From contig CM034594.1 of the NCBI GenBank assembly GCA_020091685.1, forward strand, positions 35,961,733-36,025,732: 64,000 bases of DNA, in the 5' to 3' direction. Shown one piece after another: positions 32,101-41,513 of the stretch. The notes under the pieces are model-generated. The model searched no databases, was not told the DNA's origin, and saw only the letters and a program-made list of their open reading frames with translations. A program made the translations under genes and the position numbers. The first letter of the stretch is position 1, and every line of letters starts with the position of its first letter. This DNA is from Lutjanus erythropterus. Lineage: Eukaryota > Chordata > Actinopteri > Lutjaniformes > Lutjanidae.

Positions 32101-35100
32101 ATATCTAAATTTTGCCAAGTAGCACAACAGTGAAGGTTTTAGTGTCACTGTATTAGACTATAAAATGAGGGACATAATAAGATTAAAATAGATTATAACA
32201 TCACATTAAGCAGGAGCTCAGGAGCTGAAGTTTTCAAGGATAAAATAAAATCTTGCATTTTTGAAGTTTAAGTAAATTGTAATTACTCAAAGGCATGTGC
32301 TCCATAACCTGCAGACTGTGGCTTCAGCCTGCACCGGCTCACCTCAGTGACGCTGGTCGTCTCTTTGGAAATCCTTAAGAACAGCAGCACACATCATTAT
32401 TTGTGATCAGCGAATGATTGCAGTGGCCCTGGGAGGTCGAATGATCTCGAACTGAATCAATTTCCTGGATTTGTCTTAAATACAAATGGAGGCGCTCAGA
32501 GCTCAGACAGATGAGATGAGCAGCAGTGCTGTCAATTGTGCGTCCTCTGGCTCGCTGCGTGCTGATTGGCTAGATCAGTGAGCAACTAAGAGACTTATTG
32601 CTTCCTGCTGACCTCTGGTGATGTCACCCCCGCAGCTTCCTGACACAGACGCTGAGGGACACAATAACATGAAAAAAAAACAGACTGCAACAAAGCCAGT
32701 GGTTTTTTCTTTTTAACAGCAAAGTGACAAACATCTCAGACTCAAATACTGTCTCTAGGATATATGTATCTAGGAATATAGGATGTGATAACACCATATA
32801 TAGGCCTAGCATTTAAGCAAGGAGGACACCAGTAGAAAAAACCCTGCATAGATTCACGTACACGTGGCTGAAAAACTGAATTTAAATCTGATTTTGCCAC
32901 ATGTATTAATCATATATGCCACAGAACTGATTTATATCTTCAAGCTAGGCACTGACATTTTTCATACTTGAATGCGTGATGTTTTCTGGTATCGCGGGCA
33001 CCGCTTATGCTTTGGAAACGGCGTGCAACTTCAAAACGCAGTGGTTATCTGACCTGAACCTTCACTCACTCCTTCAAAACCATGCAAACATACACTAGAT
33101 GTCCACATGCATGTATGCAGATAACGCACAAGTGGACGCATGCTGATAAGGAAGCACATGCATTATTTGCCACATAGTACAGTATATGATCTCTTATGTA
33201 GTATTTGCTCTGAATTTAAATGAGTGTAAAGGTGTTTTTTTATTCAGTACGACATGCAGGCTAATATATGTCTATGTGCTGTGTGTGTGTTTGCAGGAGA
33301 GCTTGTTGGATGCTGACCATCACGTTGCTGTAGCACTGGGACCAGCAGACAAACCACGCTCTGCAGTAAGTACTCCTAACATTCACATGATGCTCTCGTT
33401 AGGAATGACTGACCATTTATGTCAGGATGAGTGATTAAAGGGTAGATTTATAGGGTTAGATAAGAAATGTTTCATTTGCAGCCAAAATGTAGGGGAAACA
33501 TAAGAACCATAAAACGCCCATGTTAACCAATTGACTGTTCTTAAGTCCTGCCACTTTTCGCCTTGTACTCCAGTGACAGTTTAGCAAGTTTGGTACCTCA
33601 GTCAACTTTCTCCTTTTCTGTTTCCTGTACTTAGACATGCTGTGTACTTTGTTCATCTATCTTGAAAAGGAAACCAATTCTAAAGACAGTTAAAAGATGT
33701 GGCTGGGGGACCTGTAAAAGAGACAAATATTCACATCATAAAATAATAAAATGCTAAGAAACCAGCCAGCTAATTTACATGAATCCTTAGCCAACAATTA
33801 GCTAGTGTTTTGCTAACAGTAGCTAGTTAGTGTGTGTGTAATGATGCATCAATCTTGATCAATACATCGATTTAATATACATGCAAAATCGATGATGGAT
33901 GCAAAGTGAAATTATCGTTCTGTATCTTTAAGACATGCCTTTATTTTGAAATTCCCATGGCACGCCTTTGTCACAAATGTCTGGAAGAGTTCAGTCAACA
34001 TTTTCAAATCATTATTTAGCTGCTATCTGTGACCATATCTGTGACAGATTTTATGATATAAGCAAATATCGTATCCTTGTTCAAAGAGTCGATATAATAT
34101 CATATTATGATTAAACTTCTCCTCACTAGTTAGCTAGTACTGTGTCAAATTAGCTAACTTAAGATGTAACACTCCATGTCAATTTTACAGGAAAAGTGTG
34201 ATTGGAAAAGAGCAGAGGAGCAGAATCACTTGTTTACCAGCATGGAAAAATACACCCGAGAATTGATGTGTCACAGCGCTTCACGGTGCATCTGCCCCCC
34301 GTGTTTCTCTAAACCCCAGCAGATGATGTGCTGAAAGAGTTAAACCAAGCTGAATAACAGTGTTTGCACCTGTCTGTTGCACCTGTAACCACAGTCAACA
34401 GCGATGTGACGGTGTGCTGACACGTCCTGCAGTACACCTGCACATCACTGCTGCAAGGTGACAGTTCAAACCACCGAAGGTCAGAAAAAAACAGTGTCTT
34501 TCAGGATGTGTTATGTTAGTCTTTAAAGTGACTGTAGCTGATATTTTTCTAATAGCAATGTATCAAATGACAATGTGAAAAAGCGTGACACTGTGAAAGG
34601 TTCTGTGCCTGCACTCGGCTTTTACAGTGAGTTTCAGCTCATTGTCATGTTTAGCTGTTCAGCCCAGAACACCTGTTTATTGATTTTGAAAAGTGGTGTA
34701 GAAATACAGAAGAACAACTACACAAACAACAAATGCACAAGAAAAAAAAGGGTGAGACATAAAAGGAGAAGTTACACATAACTTATTACATAATTACTAG
34801 GTACTGACCTTTGACACCATGTCACAGTTAAACAGTTAGATGTCTAACCATTTACTTTTAACCTTCCTCTCTGTTTGACACAGTGAATCTGATTTTCCTT
34901 CAGCCACCTGTGGCACTGGGGCTTCTGACATTTCATTGTTGCAGCAGTTTTCTTGCTTGGAACAAGTCATGTCAATAATGAGTCGATAAATGAAAAGAAA
35001 AAAATAATAACTTAATAATGAAATGAATCATCTGTTGCAGCACTATTGAACACTGCACTCCATGTCAGGGAGAAAAGACTCTCTTCTTGTTCTCTTCCTC

Positions 35101-35260
35101 TCAGTCTCTTCCTCATCCCACCACATTCACGCTGCTGTCGTTCGGTGACCTCATCGCCTCGGCCTCGCCTCTGACAGACGAAGACTCCGCCTACTGGGAC
35201 AGCTTCAAGATGAAGGCTGAAGCCCCACAGAGACAGAGAGACACACGCATGTCCAAATAA
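22132..35260 (+). CDS. AASDHPPT: AASDHPPT, L-aminoadipate-semialdehyde dehydrogenase-phosphopantetheinyl transferase (whole gene)
   Basis: Seven exons (22132-22275, 22693-22800, 23815-23944, 25666-25787, 26590-26751, 33297-33365, 35105-35260) give about 296 residues; human has 309. The enzyme moves the 4'-phosphopantetheine arm of CoA onto a serine of carrier domains, activating fatty acid synthase, the mitochondrial carrier protein and aminoadipate-semialdehyde dehydrogenase. It is a single-chain Sfp-type fold. Visible motifs: SHQGDYAVLA (about 101-110), VGVDMMKT with D120, and WALKESFIKAIGTGLGF (168-184) with E172 and K176, the metal/CoA-binding acidic and basic residues of the family. All junctions are GT-AG and in phase. 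No break was found, so the gene looks functional. Confidence 0.95.
22693..22800 (+). CDS. AASDHPPT: AASDHPPT exon 2
   Basis: Encodes AGRLLLRRFVCEKMGIPWSE onward to RGKPYLATP after a CCCTCCAG acceptor. Two in-frame donors are possible: CCA|GTGAAG after 22800, or AAG|GTTCAC after 22806. They differ by two residues (VK). The first has the better intron consensus and is used here. Confidence 0.9.
22955..23295. mobile_element. hAT-like MITE with perfect 8-bp target duplication
   Basis: Lies in AASDHPPT intron 2. The ends TAGGGCTGCAACTAAC and GTTGCAGCTCTA are inverted copies. CTTGATAG flanks it on both sides (22947-22954 and 23296-23303). The interior matches a very abundant percomorph 'gggctgcaactaacgattatt' element. 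Non-autonomous, 341 bp. Confidence 0.9.
23815..23944 (+). CDS. AASDHPPT: AASDHPPT exon 3
   Basis: 130 nt after a TGTCCAG acceptor, ending in phase 1 at G|GTAAAT. It carries WSFNLSHQGDYAVLAAEQ and VGVDMMKT, the first two Sfp-family motifs, with the metal-binding Asp at residue 120 of the assembled protein. Confidence 0.95.
24514..25045. mobile_element. hAT-like repeat fragment, 'gggcccgactga' type
   Basis: Starts AGGGCCCGACTGAAACAGAA and continues with CCAATGCTGATAACTGATATT and CCAATATATCAGCC, resembling the fish element whose consensus is rich in GCCGATA repeats. The end near 25045 (TATTTCGGCC) is tentative. ATA-rich microsatellite at about 24730-24765 inside. Intronic. Confidence 0.45.
25317..25374. 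repeat. (TG)n microsatellite
   Basis: Nearly 60 bp of pure TG in AASDHPPT intron 3, followed closely by the long pyrimidine tract before exon 4. Confidence 0.95.
25500..25665 (+). promoter_or_regulatory. Unusually long polypyrimidine tract before exon 4
   Basis: About 165 nt of almost uninterrupted C/T (CCTTCCC, TCTCTC, CCTCCTT) run into the CTCCAG acceptor of exon 4. Normal tracts are 10-40 nt. Probably a decayed microsatellite that also supplies the splice signal. Confidence 0.7.
25666..25787 (+). CDS. AASDHPPT: AASDHPPT exon 4
   Basis: 122 nt, entering in phase 1 and ending in phase 0. Encodes SVPEFFRIMTRQFTAYEWSV and ends AAFYRHW. The final Trp is the first residue of the W-x-x-K-E-S motif completed by exon 5. 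Confidence 0.95.
26026..26148. repeat. (TTTCTC)n, (CT)n and (CA)n tracts
   Basis: A TTTCTC-type run at 26026-26055, then CT and CA repeats at 26102-26148, in AASDHPPT intron 4. A shorter CA tract follows at about 26342-26361. Confidence 0.9.
26590..26751 (+). CDS. AASDHPPT: AASDHPPT exon 5
   Basis: 54 codons, phase 0 both ends, with a CACCCAG acceptor and a GAA|GTGAGT donor. Begins ALKESFIKAIGTGLGF, with the catalytic Glu (172) and Lys (176). Ends with an acidic DEEEEEDWIFE stretch. Confidence 0.96.
27233..28534. mobile_element. Nested element with GCTGCACGAT inverted ends
   Basis: A 1302-bp insert whose ends carry GTGCTGCACGAT and ATCGTGCAGCCC as inverted repeats, typical of a fish hAT-like family. 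An imperfect 8-bp duplication (TGTCATAT / TCTCATAT) flanks it. Its interior includes a stretch related to the 'taactaagtac' repeat (about 27570-27835) and another MITE. Confidence 0.65.
27837..28092. mobile_element. Innermost MITE with AGGGCTG ends
   Basis: Left AGGGCTGGGCAGTATGGACA and right ATATCACTCAGCCCT form inverted ends. The interior alternates ATATTG motifs as in the fish 'gggctgggcgatatg' family. It lies wholly inside 27233-28534. Confidence 0.6.
30050..30300. repeat. Pyrimidine-rich low-complexity stretch
   Basis: About 250 nt dominated by CTCC, TCTTC and CCTCC, including a C-run near 30244. Non-coding; the plus-strand open frame across it is a composition artefact. Confidence 0.8.
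32058..32090. repeat. (TTTG)n microsatellite
   Basis: Seven or so TTTG units inside AASDHPPT intron 5. Confidence 0.95.
33297..33365 (+). CDS. AASDHPPT: AASDHPPT exon 6
   Basis: 23 codons, phase 0 at both ends, between TTTGCAG and GCA|GTAAGT. Encodes ESLLDADHHVAVALGPADKP, matching the family strand that in human reads HHFVAVAL. Confidence 0.95.
33366..35104 (+). other. AASDHPPT intron 6
   Basis: Contains a probable hAT-like repeat at about 33835-34110 (GATGCATCAATCTTGATCAA ... TCGATATAATATC). No coding exon was noticed. Confidence 0.6.
35105..35260 (+). CDS. AASDHPPT: AASDHPPT exon 7 (terminal)
   Basis: 51 codons and TAA, in phase 0 after a CTCTCAG acceptor. TFTLLSFGDLIASASPLTDE and DSAYWDSFKMK match the conserved C-terminus (human TILNFNDLMSSAVPMTPED). 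The last residues, QRQRDTRMSK, are divergent. Confidence 0.93.
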   Translation, partial: SLPHPTTFTLLSFGDLIASASPLTDEDSAYWDSFKMKAEAPQRQRDTRMSK

Positions 35261-35793
35261 CAGACTCACCTGCCATACACAAACTCACACCCTTCAGAAA
35301 TGCCAAAAAAGAAACACGTACACACTCTGACACTGAAGCTGCTTACTCATTCAACACAAGTCCAGTCGAGTCAAGTCAAGTTTATTTATAAAGCAAAAAT
35401 CACAGGTTTGTCTCAGAGGACGTCAGAATCCATACAGCATCTGACACCTTCTGTCTTTTCATCCTCGAATCAAAAAAAGAAAAAAAAACTCAACAGAAAA
35501 CTTTACACACATACAAATACTCCACACATAAATATGTTAATCAGTACATCGATATTCTGTGAATTTGATTAACTTCTTATTTAAAGTGAGTTCTCTTTGA
35601 CAAATAAAAAAAGATTACATAATTTCAGGACACAATGTCTAAGATTATTGAACGTCCCAACGGCCCTCAAACAATTCATTGACTGGAAGAAATCTGTAAT
35701 ACAGGATGTATATAATGTATAATATGTAAGTGATGAATATATCACAGTTGCTGATTAATGGACTATATTTAGTCAAGATTGATGCAAGGATCA
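35261..35793 (+). other. AASDHPPT 3' UTR region
   Basis: Follows the stop codon to the likely poly(A) signal. Includes an A-rich segment and no coding structure. Confidence 0.5.
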
Positions 35794-35799
35794 AATAAA
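35794..35799 (+). terminator. Likely AASDHPPT polyadenylation signal
   Basis: AATAAA followed by a TG-rich region (GATGTCTGTGG, GTGTCTGT) within 50 nt, giving a 3' UTR of about 550 nt. An earlier AATAAA at 35603-35608 is an alternative with a weaker downstream element. Confidence 0.55.
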
Positions 35800-35829
35800 G
35801 AGTTGCACCAAGCGTCGATGTCTGTGGAT

Positions 35830-36519
35830 AAGTGTCTGTATTTGCGACTGATCTGTCTGTGTCTTCACAGACTCATTTTTCCTCTTAAGGGCTCTGCCAT
35901 TTGTCTTTTCTTCCTTTAGTCCAATTTCTCCAGCAGTTATTGTGAGTTCAATACAAAGCAACACACAAAGTATCCAATAAGTTTTTGATCTTTTCAGTCG
36001 TGCTCTTACTTTCCTCTGGGTGTCCTGTCATTTTTGCTGTCTCACATGTACGTGTGCATTGAGTTGGATAATAATGTATTTATAGTTCAGTATTGTTATT
36101 TATTAATATTTATTGGTATTTCAGTTCATCATGATATGCAGTGCTGCAGGAATGAGTCCTAAAACACAGAAATTAGGTAGCATATTCCCCTCATTGCAAA
36201 AAGTATATGGAGTTTTTTTTTTTTTTTTAAATGGGTTTTTGGTCAGATGCCTGAAATAAGGTCTGTGGTTCACACAGGGTTTTTTTCTTTTGTTCTATGA
36301 CATAAAAAATACCCCACTCTTGAATTTAGAAGCTTTTACATGTCTTGAAAAAAGGCAGATGACTAAATGAGACTACAGAGATTTGGGACATTAAACGTCA
36401 TCACATCGAACACTAGTTACTTAAGAGGTGGTGACATTCAGTCAAGTTTGTCTAAGCTGTTAGTTGTTGAGAAGAGTCTTAGTCGACTAAGTTTTCATTT
36501 ATCCGTTAACTCCATTCAG
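35830..36519. other. Intergenic DNA
   Basis: No gene seen. A long T-run lies at about 36212-36229. Confidence 0.4.
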
Positions 36520-36800
36520 GATTATTAAAAGCTTATTAATGATTTCTTATGACTCTTAAAGAGACACTAACTCGTTCTGCGAACATTCTGCATTCATTTG
36601 AAGTGTACTTAATGTGAAACAGGAAAATAACACAAGTTATGGGCCGGAACATAGATTTCAAAGGACGACACCACGGCTGTAGCATTTTTGTCAGAGAAGC
36701 AAGTAACTTGGTTTCTTTCATCTCTGAGGACACATCATGGTCATTTTATGTATTTATTACAGGGCATATATTACAGATTTCTCCTTTAATGCATGATCAT
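36520..36800 (+). repeat. Interspersed repeat, copy 1 (pairs with 62960-63230)
   Basis: Shares TTAATGATTTCTTA, GACACTAA, GAACATTC, TTTCAAAGGA, GACAC, TGTCAG and ATGGTCATTT in the same order as 62960-63230. It ends in GCAGATTTCT/ACAGATTTCTCCTTTAAT. A teleost repeat family; the open frame over it is incidental. Confidence 0.7.
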
Positions 36801-37514
36801 ACTTTACATATAATTTTGCTGTATTGTGACATGGGTCAATATCAGAAAGACTTTCTTTGTAAAATCAATATATTGATTCCGACCACATTGTATGTGATTC
36901 TTGTTATTTGTTGTCTTTCTCGCATCTTCTGTATCGCTAAATACCTCTCTTCTTTCTTGTCTTTTTAAACCCTCCATCTTATCTTGCAAGAATTTTCTCC
37001 ATCCTGTCTTCCTCCATGTTATCTCTGCCATTTTGTCTTTTTCTTTCCCTTTCTTTGTCTCTATCTTGTCTCCCCATCTGGTAGTATCTATTTTAATTAA
37101 TTAATTTATTTAGTTGACGATCACGTTCTTCCTCTCTCTGTTTCTTTTTCTTTGCGGTTCACTCCATCCTCCCTGTCTCTTGAGGACAGCTCGTTGATGC
37201 CGTGTCAGTCTGCACGTTTAACCCCTCTGTCTGCATCACATTACTTTAATCACAACCTGTAATCATAAGCTTTCTCCCCTGCACGCACGGGAGGAAATGA
37301 CTGGCTAGGAAGTTAGAGGTCAAGTGATATGTACGTGCAGTCGTGTCTTGCACCATGTATGTGACATTACACACCCCACTTCCCCTTGTTGCCTCTGAGG
37401 CGAACAGATACATAAACACATATGGTGGCTGCTGCCGTGTTCAACTTGTTACCGTAATTATTTGAGAGAAAATACAACATAATGACACCAAGATCAATGA
37501 GTTATGTAAATGCC

Positions 37515-37690
37515 AAAAGTGGCAAAAGTACACACATTATTTACCCGAGTAGAACTGCAGATACTTGGGTGTAAAAAAAAAAAAAAAGGACTGATTTAAC
37601 TTCTTTACTCAAGTAAAAGACTACAGGCTCTGAGATCTAAAGTATTAAAGTAAAAAGTAGTTCTCTGAAGGACATTTCTGCCAGCTGTTT
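37515..37690 (+). mobile_element. 'aggtggcaaaagtac' MITE, copy 2
   Basis: AAAGTGGCAAAAGTACACAC, then CGAGTAGAACTGCAGATACTTG, an A-run, and CTCTGAAGGACATTTCTGCC. Same order as copy 1 at 9230. Confidence 0.6.
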
Positions 37691-39252
37691 CCGTGTAAAA
37701 CTAATTGAACCTCAAGTCATATTAATATAACTAATTTATAATTAACTATTAAACTTAAATATTATAACTGCAAATTAAATTTAAGAAACAATGGGTGTTT
37801 TCGGACCGGAGGAACTTTTCCATAGTTCTAAGAACTGTTGGAGAACTCGTTCTGTAGTGCTGTCTTCTTTTCTCTGCCTTGATATGAAGAATATGAAGTA
37901 CAAATACAAAACAATACAAACTGGCATTTTTTGTCTAGATCTTGGTACAAAAATGATCAAATGCAGGTATCATTTTATTGAAGAGGTTTCGATAGTACTC
38001 TTATTTTGGTCAATACCTTAAAAAGGTGTGAAACAATAAAGAATAACTATACAGAAACAGCCGATCTCCTCACAGATGGTCCAGTTTGCTTATGTTGTTG
38101 CTACACAGGCATTAGTATTAACTTGAGACTGTTTGATAATCAGTTACAAACTCCTTGTAGTAGTTTTAAGTACAGTAACAAATGATATGTACTATGCGAT
38201 ACTTCCCACCTCTGGCCAGAATTAATGGAAGTTGAGTTTGAATCAGAAACAAATACAGAAACAGACCACATCCAAAGAGCAGGTGAAGGACAATTACATT
38301 TCTGACTGAGGAATTTACAATAGTTTGAACTGCCATGACCTCACACACGCGACACCCTGACCCTCAATTGAGCTGTGTGACATGGACATGGGATGGCATG
38401 GACCTGCTATGTAACACCACGGCCTGTACACCTGCTCCTCACCTTCATGTCAGATATCCCTCTCTCTATTTCTGCTTCCACACGCAGGAATTTTCTCTAT
38501 TCGATTTGTTTTTGTAACCTTAACCTTTCGGGAGAATAGAGGGGAATTATGGTTATTGATGAAATGGCAACCTGCTGTCCAGATGGCTTCATGGAGGTCC
38601 TTTGTCTGTTTATATGTGAGACTCACAGTTATAGACGGCACGTCCGAGAAAAAGTGCAGTCATTCAAGTGTTTGTGAGCATGTGTGTGCACGTGTGTCTG
38701 CTGTGAGTGAAAGAAATAGAGCTTGAAAACACACACAGAGACATGCAGTCATCGCCTCCAGCTGGAGTGAATTAGTTTGCCTCCTCGTCGTCTTAAATCT
38801 GTGCAGCGGTGAAGGAGGAGTGAGGAGGCAGCGGGGTCAGACTGGAGTCACACAGGCTTTCCTCAGAGAGAGGCCATTTTTAGTTGCCTCAGGTTTACTG
38901 GCGTGTCAGAGAGGAGACCACAGAAATAGATTTTTTTTTTTTTTTTCCAGCGTGGGATGGAGACAAGAGTGCTTTGGGCATCAGACTGAGAGTTTACCCT
39001 TAGGTAAGAGATGAGACCCAGCTCAGCCTGCTGTTGAGGATAAGAGCAAAGTTTCTCCTGGAGGAGGAAGAGGAGGAGGAGGAGGACATTTTGTGCCACA
39101 ATTGGACTTTCACATTTTCAAAATGAGATTCAGCTTCACACAAATGTTTGCTTTACAATCAATACTAACACTGTTTTTGTAGAGTGACAGTTACAACCCT
39201 AATAACTGCTCTGTTGAAGTGAAAAAACCAACTGTAGCAATGAGCTCAGCAG
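37691..39252. other. Intergenic DNA
   Basis: No coding gene supported. A 53-nt segment at 38951-39003 has a strong acceptor and donor but no coherent coding frame. A GGA-rich run lies at about 39060-39085. Confidence 0.4.
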
Positions 39253-39515
39253 GTGGCATGGCGGTGCAGTGGTTAGTACATTTGTTTTACAACGGAGGAG
39301 GTTGTGGATTCGTGTCCTTTTTGCGACACAGCCTTTCTGTGAGGAGTCTGCATGTTCTCCCCTGTTCTTGTTTCCTTTAGGCTCCCCTGTTTCCCCCACC
39401 ATCCAGCTGTACAGTGGCTGCCCACTGCTCCTAATAATAGGATGGATTAAATGCAGAGAATTAATTTGACTGTATAATTATAGACTGTATGATCACAGTA
39501 AAGTTGACTTTTACC
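39253..39515 (+). mobile_element. tRNA-derived SINE
   Basis: The head GGTGGCATGGCGGTGCAGTG and GTTAGTAC carry an A-box-like segment. GGTTGTGGATTCGTGTCC is a mutated B box. Next come the core CTGTGAGGAGTCTGCATGTT and a tail with TACAGTGGCTGCCCACTGCT, as in common fish SINEs. Not a functional tRNA. Confidence 0.75.
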
Positions 39516-39589
39516 AATTAGCTGAGTATGTTTGCTTGTTTGCCATGCTAGTGTCACAGCTCTAGAGATGGTGCCATGCATTTGTTCCA

Positions 39590-39710
39590 ACAGCTCATTG
39601 TTCCAAAACCCTAATAGTTCAAAAAAAGTCATATTGGACCAAAGCCCCATTTGTCCTACTGCCTGTTATCCCCAAAACAAATGCCCGTTGCTCTGAAAAA
39701 CACACATACA
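39590..39710 (+). repeat. 'cctgttatcc' repeat, copy 1 (pairs with 62878-62926)
   Basis: GCCTGTTATCCCCAAAACAA, then GCCCGTTGCTCTGAAAAACACACA, matches GCCTGTTATCCTGAAAACAA and GCCCACTGCTACGAAAATACACAC at 62878-62926. Confidence 0.65.
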
Positions 39711-40159
39711 ATACATAAACTGGTAACACTTCATTTGAAGGTGTGTGCATATGACAGCCGTAACACTGTCATAACTATGTCATGGCATTTCTCATGAATA
39801 TGAGGGAGTCTTTCTGAATGTTTTGACTTTCGCCTGATCACCGCCATGCATCTAGCAAACTGACTCTAGCCAGACCAGAATATCTCATCGAACACACCTG
39901 ACGAACACAGCCTCTGAGACCAAACATTCACAACAGTCAAACGTTCATAAAGACTTCTTCATGTTCATGAGATGGTTATGACAGTCTTGTGCCCTTCAAA
40001 TAAAGTGTTACCCATTCACCTAACCCACCAACTGAGATAAAATCCTCATATAACCAGATATCTGCAAAACTAATGGAATTCCCATCAGCATCAGCTGTAC
40101 TTTCTGTAGAAAATCTTAGTATGCTAACATGCTACATGGTGACCATGCAACATGACCTG

Positions 40160-40440
40160 CTGGTCACAAGTTCCGTTAGTAGTCAGTTAGCTTAGCTTAG
40201 CATTAAGACTGAAAACAGGCAGACACCGCCAGCCTAGCTCCGTCCAAATGTAACTAAATCCATGTACCATTATACTTCTGTTCTTACATTTTGTTTTTTG
40301 TCCAAATTAAAGAAACAACATGGAGTAAAAAGTGACAGTGAGCTTTTGAGGTGCTGGAAGGCAGATTTTGTTACCTTTGGACCTAACTGTTCCCCGTGGT
40401 TTTTATGCTAAGCTAAGCTAACCAATTGTTGGCTGCATCC
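40160..40440 (+). mobile_element. Percomorph 'gttagcttagcttagca' element, partial
   Basis: GTTAGCTTAGCTTAGCATTA, then AGACTGAAAACAGGCAGACA and CCTAGCTCCGTCCAAATGTA, matches the right part of the element at 27163-28810. A tail with GCTAAGCTAAGCTAACC forms an inverted counterpart. Confidence 0.7.
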
Positions 40441-41414
40441 ACATTTACTGGACAGGTATTAGAGTGGTATTGTTCTTGTCATTTTGTTCTCCCACAGAAA
40501 GCAAATACCATACAGCCTGGGCCACACTGGCATACAGTACGTGCGCCTCGCAGAACCTCTTGCCTGTTTTTTCTGTGTGACAGATGCAGTTCTCACTGAG
40601 AAAATGATCAGCTGATACTCATATCAACATCATATGAGCAATGTGACACCTCCCACAGTTTCCATATCTCCACCTGTAGAATATGTCAGGCACAGGTACA
40701 CACAGGCAGTGTTGCTTAACACAATTCCCAATACCTTGATCTATATCGGAGCATATTTGCATTCTGATTTTAGCATTTAGCTGAAAGCACTGCCACACTT
40801 AAGTACAGCCTCACAGAGCCACCAGCTTTGCTGTAGTCTCTTAGTCTTTTTTATTTTCAGTCAAGACTGATTTTAGGATGATGGTTACTTAAGTAAAGAG
40901 AGCAGGAGGCTGTCGGTTCTATTTGATTTCTCTTGAACTGTTATTTAGAAGAGGGAGGTAGTTAAATATGCAGGGTCATCAGGTTTAAAAAACAATTTAT
41001 TCATTAACCAGTGCAGTTGAAGAGCAAGTTTTAAGCCGAAGCTTAAAGTGATTTACTATGGTGTCAGAGACCAGACTTTGTTATGTCTGTCTGGCCGGCT
41101 CAAACATACTCAAAGGGTTGTTTTCTTCTTTATTTTCTCGTGGATACTTGATTCTTTGGCACTTCTAAGAGAGTGGGATGCTACTTTGATGTAGCTGGCA
41201 GCTGACGTTGCCCTGAGTGAAGCTTTCCTTTTTCAGCCCAAGCTTTGAGGTTCATGTTTGCTCAGATATGAAACAGTGTCACTGCAACTGATGAGAAAAC
41301 TGGATTCTTCATGCCACTGGAATTAATGCTCTGTCACTCAGGCCGTTTACACTTTTAAAATTGGAATTTGATCTATAACATTTCACTTTTGCCATTTTGC
41401 CCCCCTAATCCCAG

Positions 41415-41513
41415 CCTGTGCAAAATGATGTGAAGGAGCCACAAAAGAGCACAGTGATTGGAAAAAGCATCCATCCGGAGGACGTCGATCTGATTATTAA
41501 GATGGAATAACAG
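41415..41513 (+). CDS. Candidate terminal coding exon, unrecognised gene or alternative AASDHPPT end
   Basis: A strong acceptor (CCCCCCTAATCCCAG) is followed in phase 0 by 31 codons, PVQNDVKEPQKSTVIGKSIH then PEDVDLIIKME and TAA, and three bases later a strong donor CAG|GTAAGA. A stop placed just before a donor suggests a penultimate exon with the 3' UTR continuing. It could splice in frame to AASDHPPT exon 6 (phase 0) as an alternative C-terminus, or belong to another plus-strand gene. I do not recognise the peptide. Confidence 0.3.

Larger units (their letters stand above)
26752..33296 (+). other. AASDHPPT intron 5 (6.5 kb)
   Basis: The largest intron. The left part holds the nested repeat stack (27163-28810). 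The rest (28811-33296) has a pyrimidine-rich stretch at 30050-30300 and a (TTTG)n tract at 32058-32090. No additional exon was supported. Confidence 0.75.

Noticed and set aside
36639..36968. 109-codon plus-strand open frame
   Set aside because: Lies over an interspersed repeat whose second copy (62960-63230) does not keep the frame.
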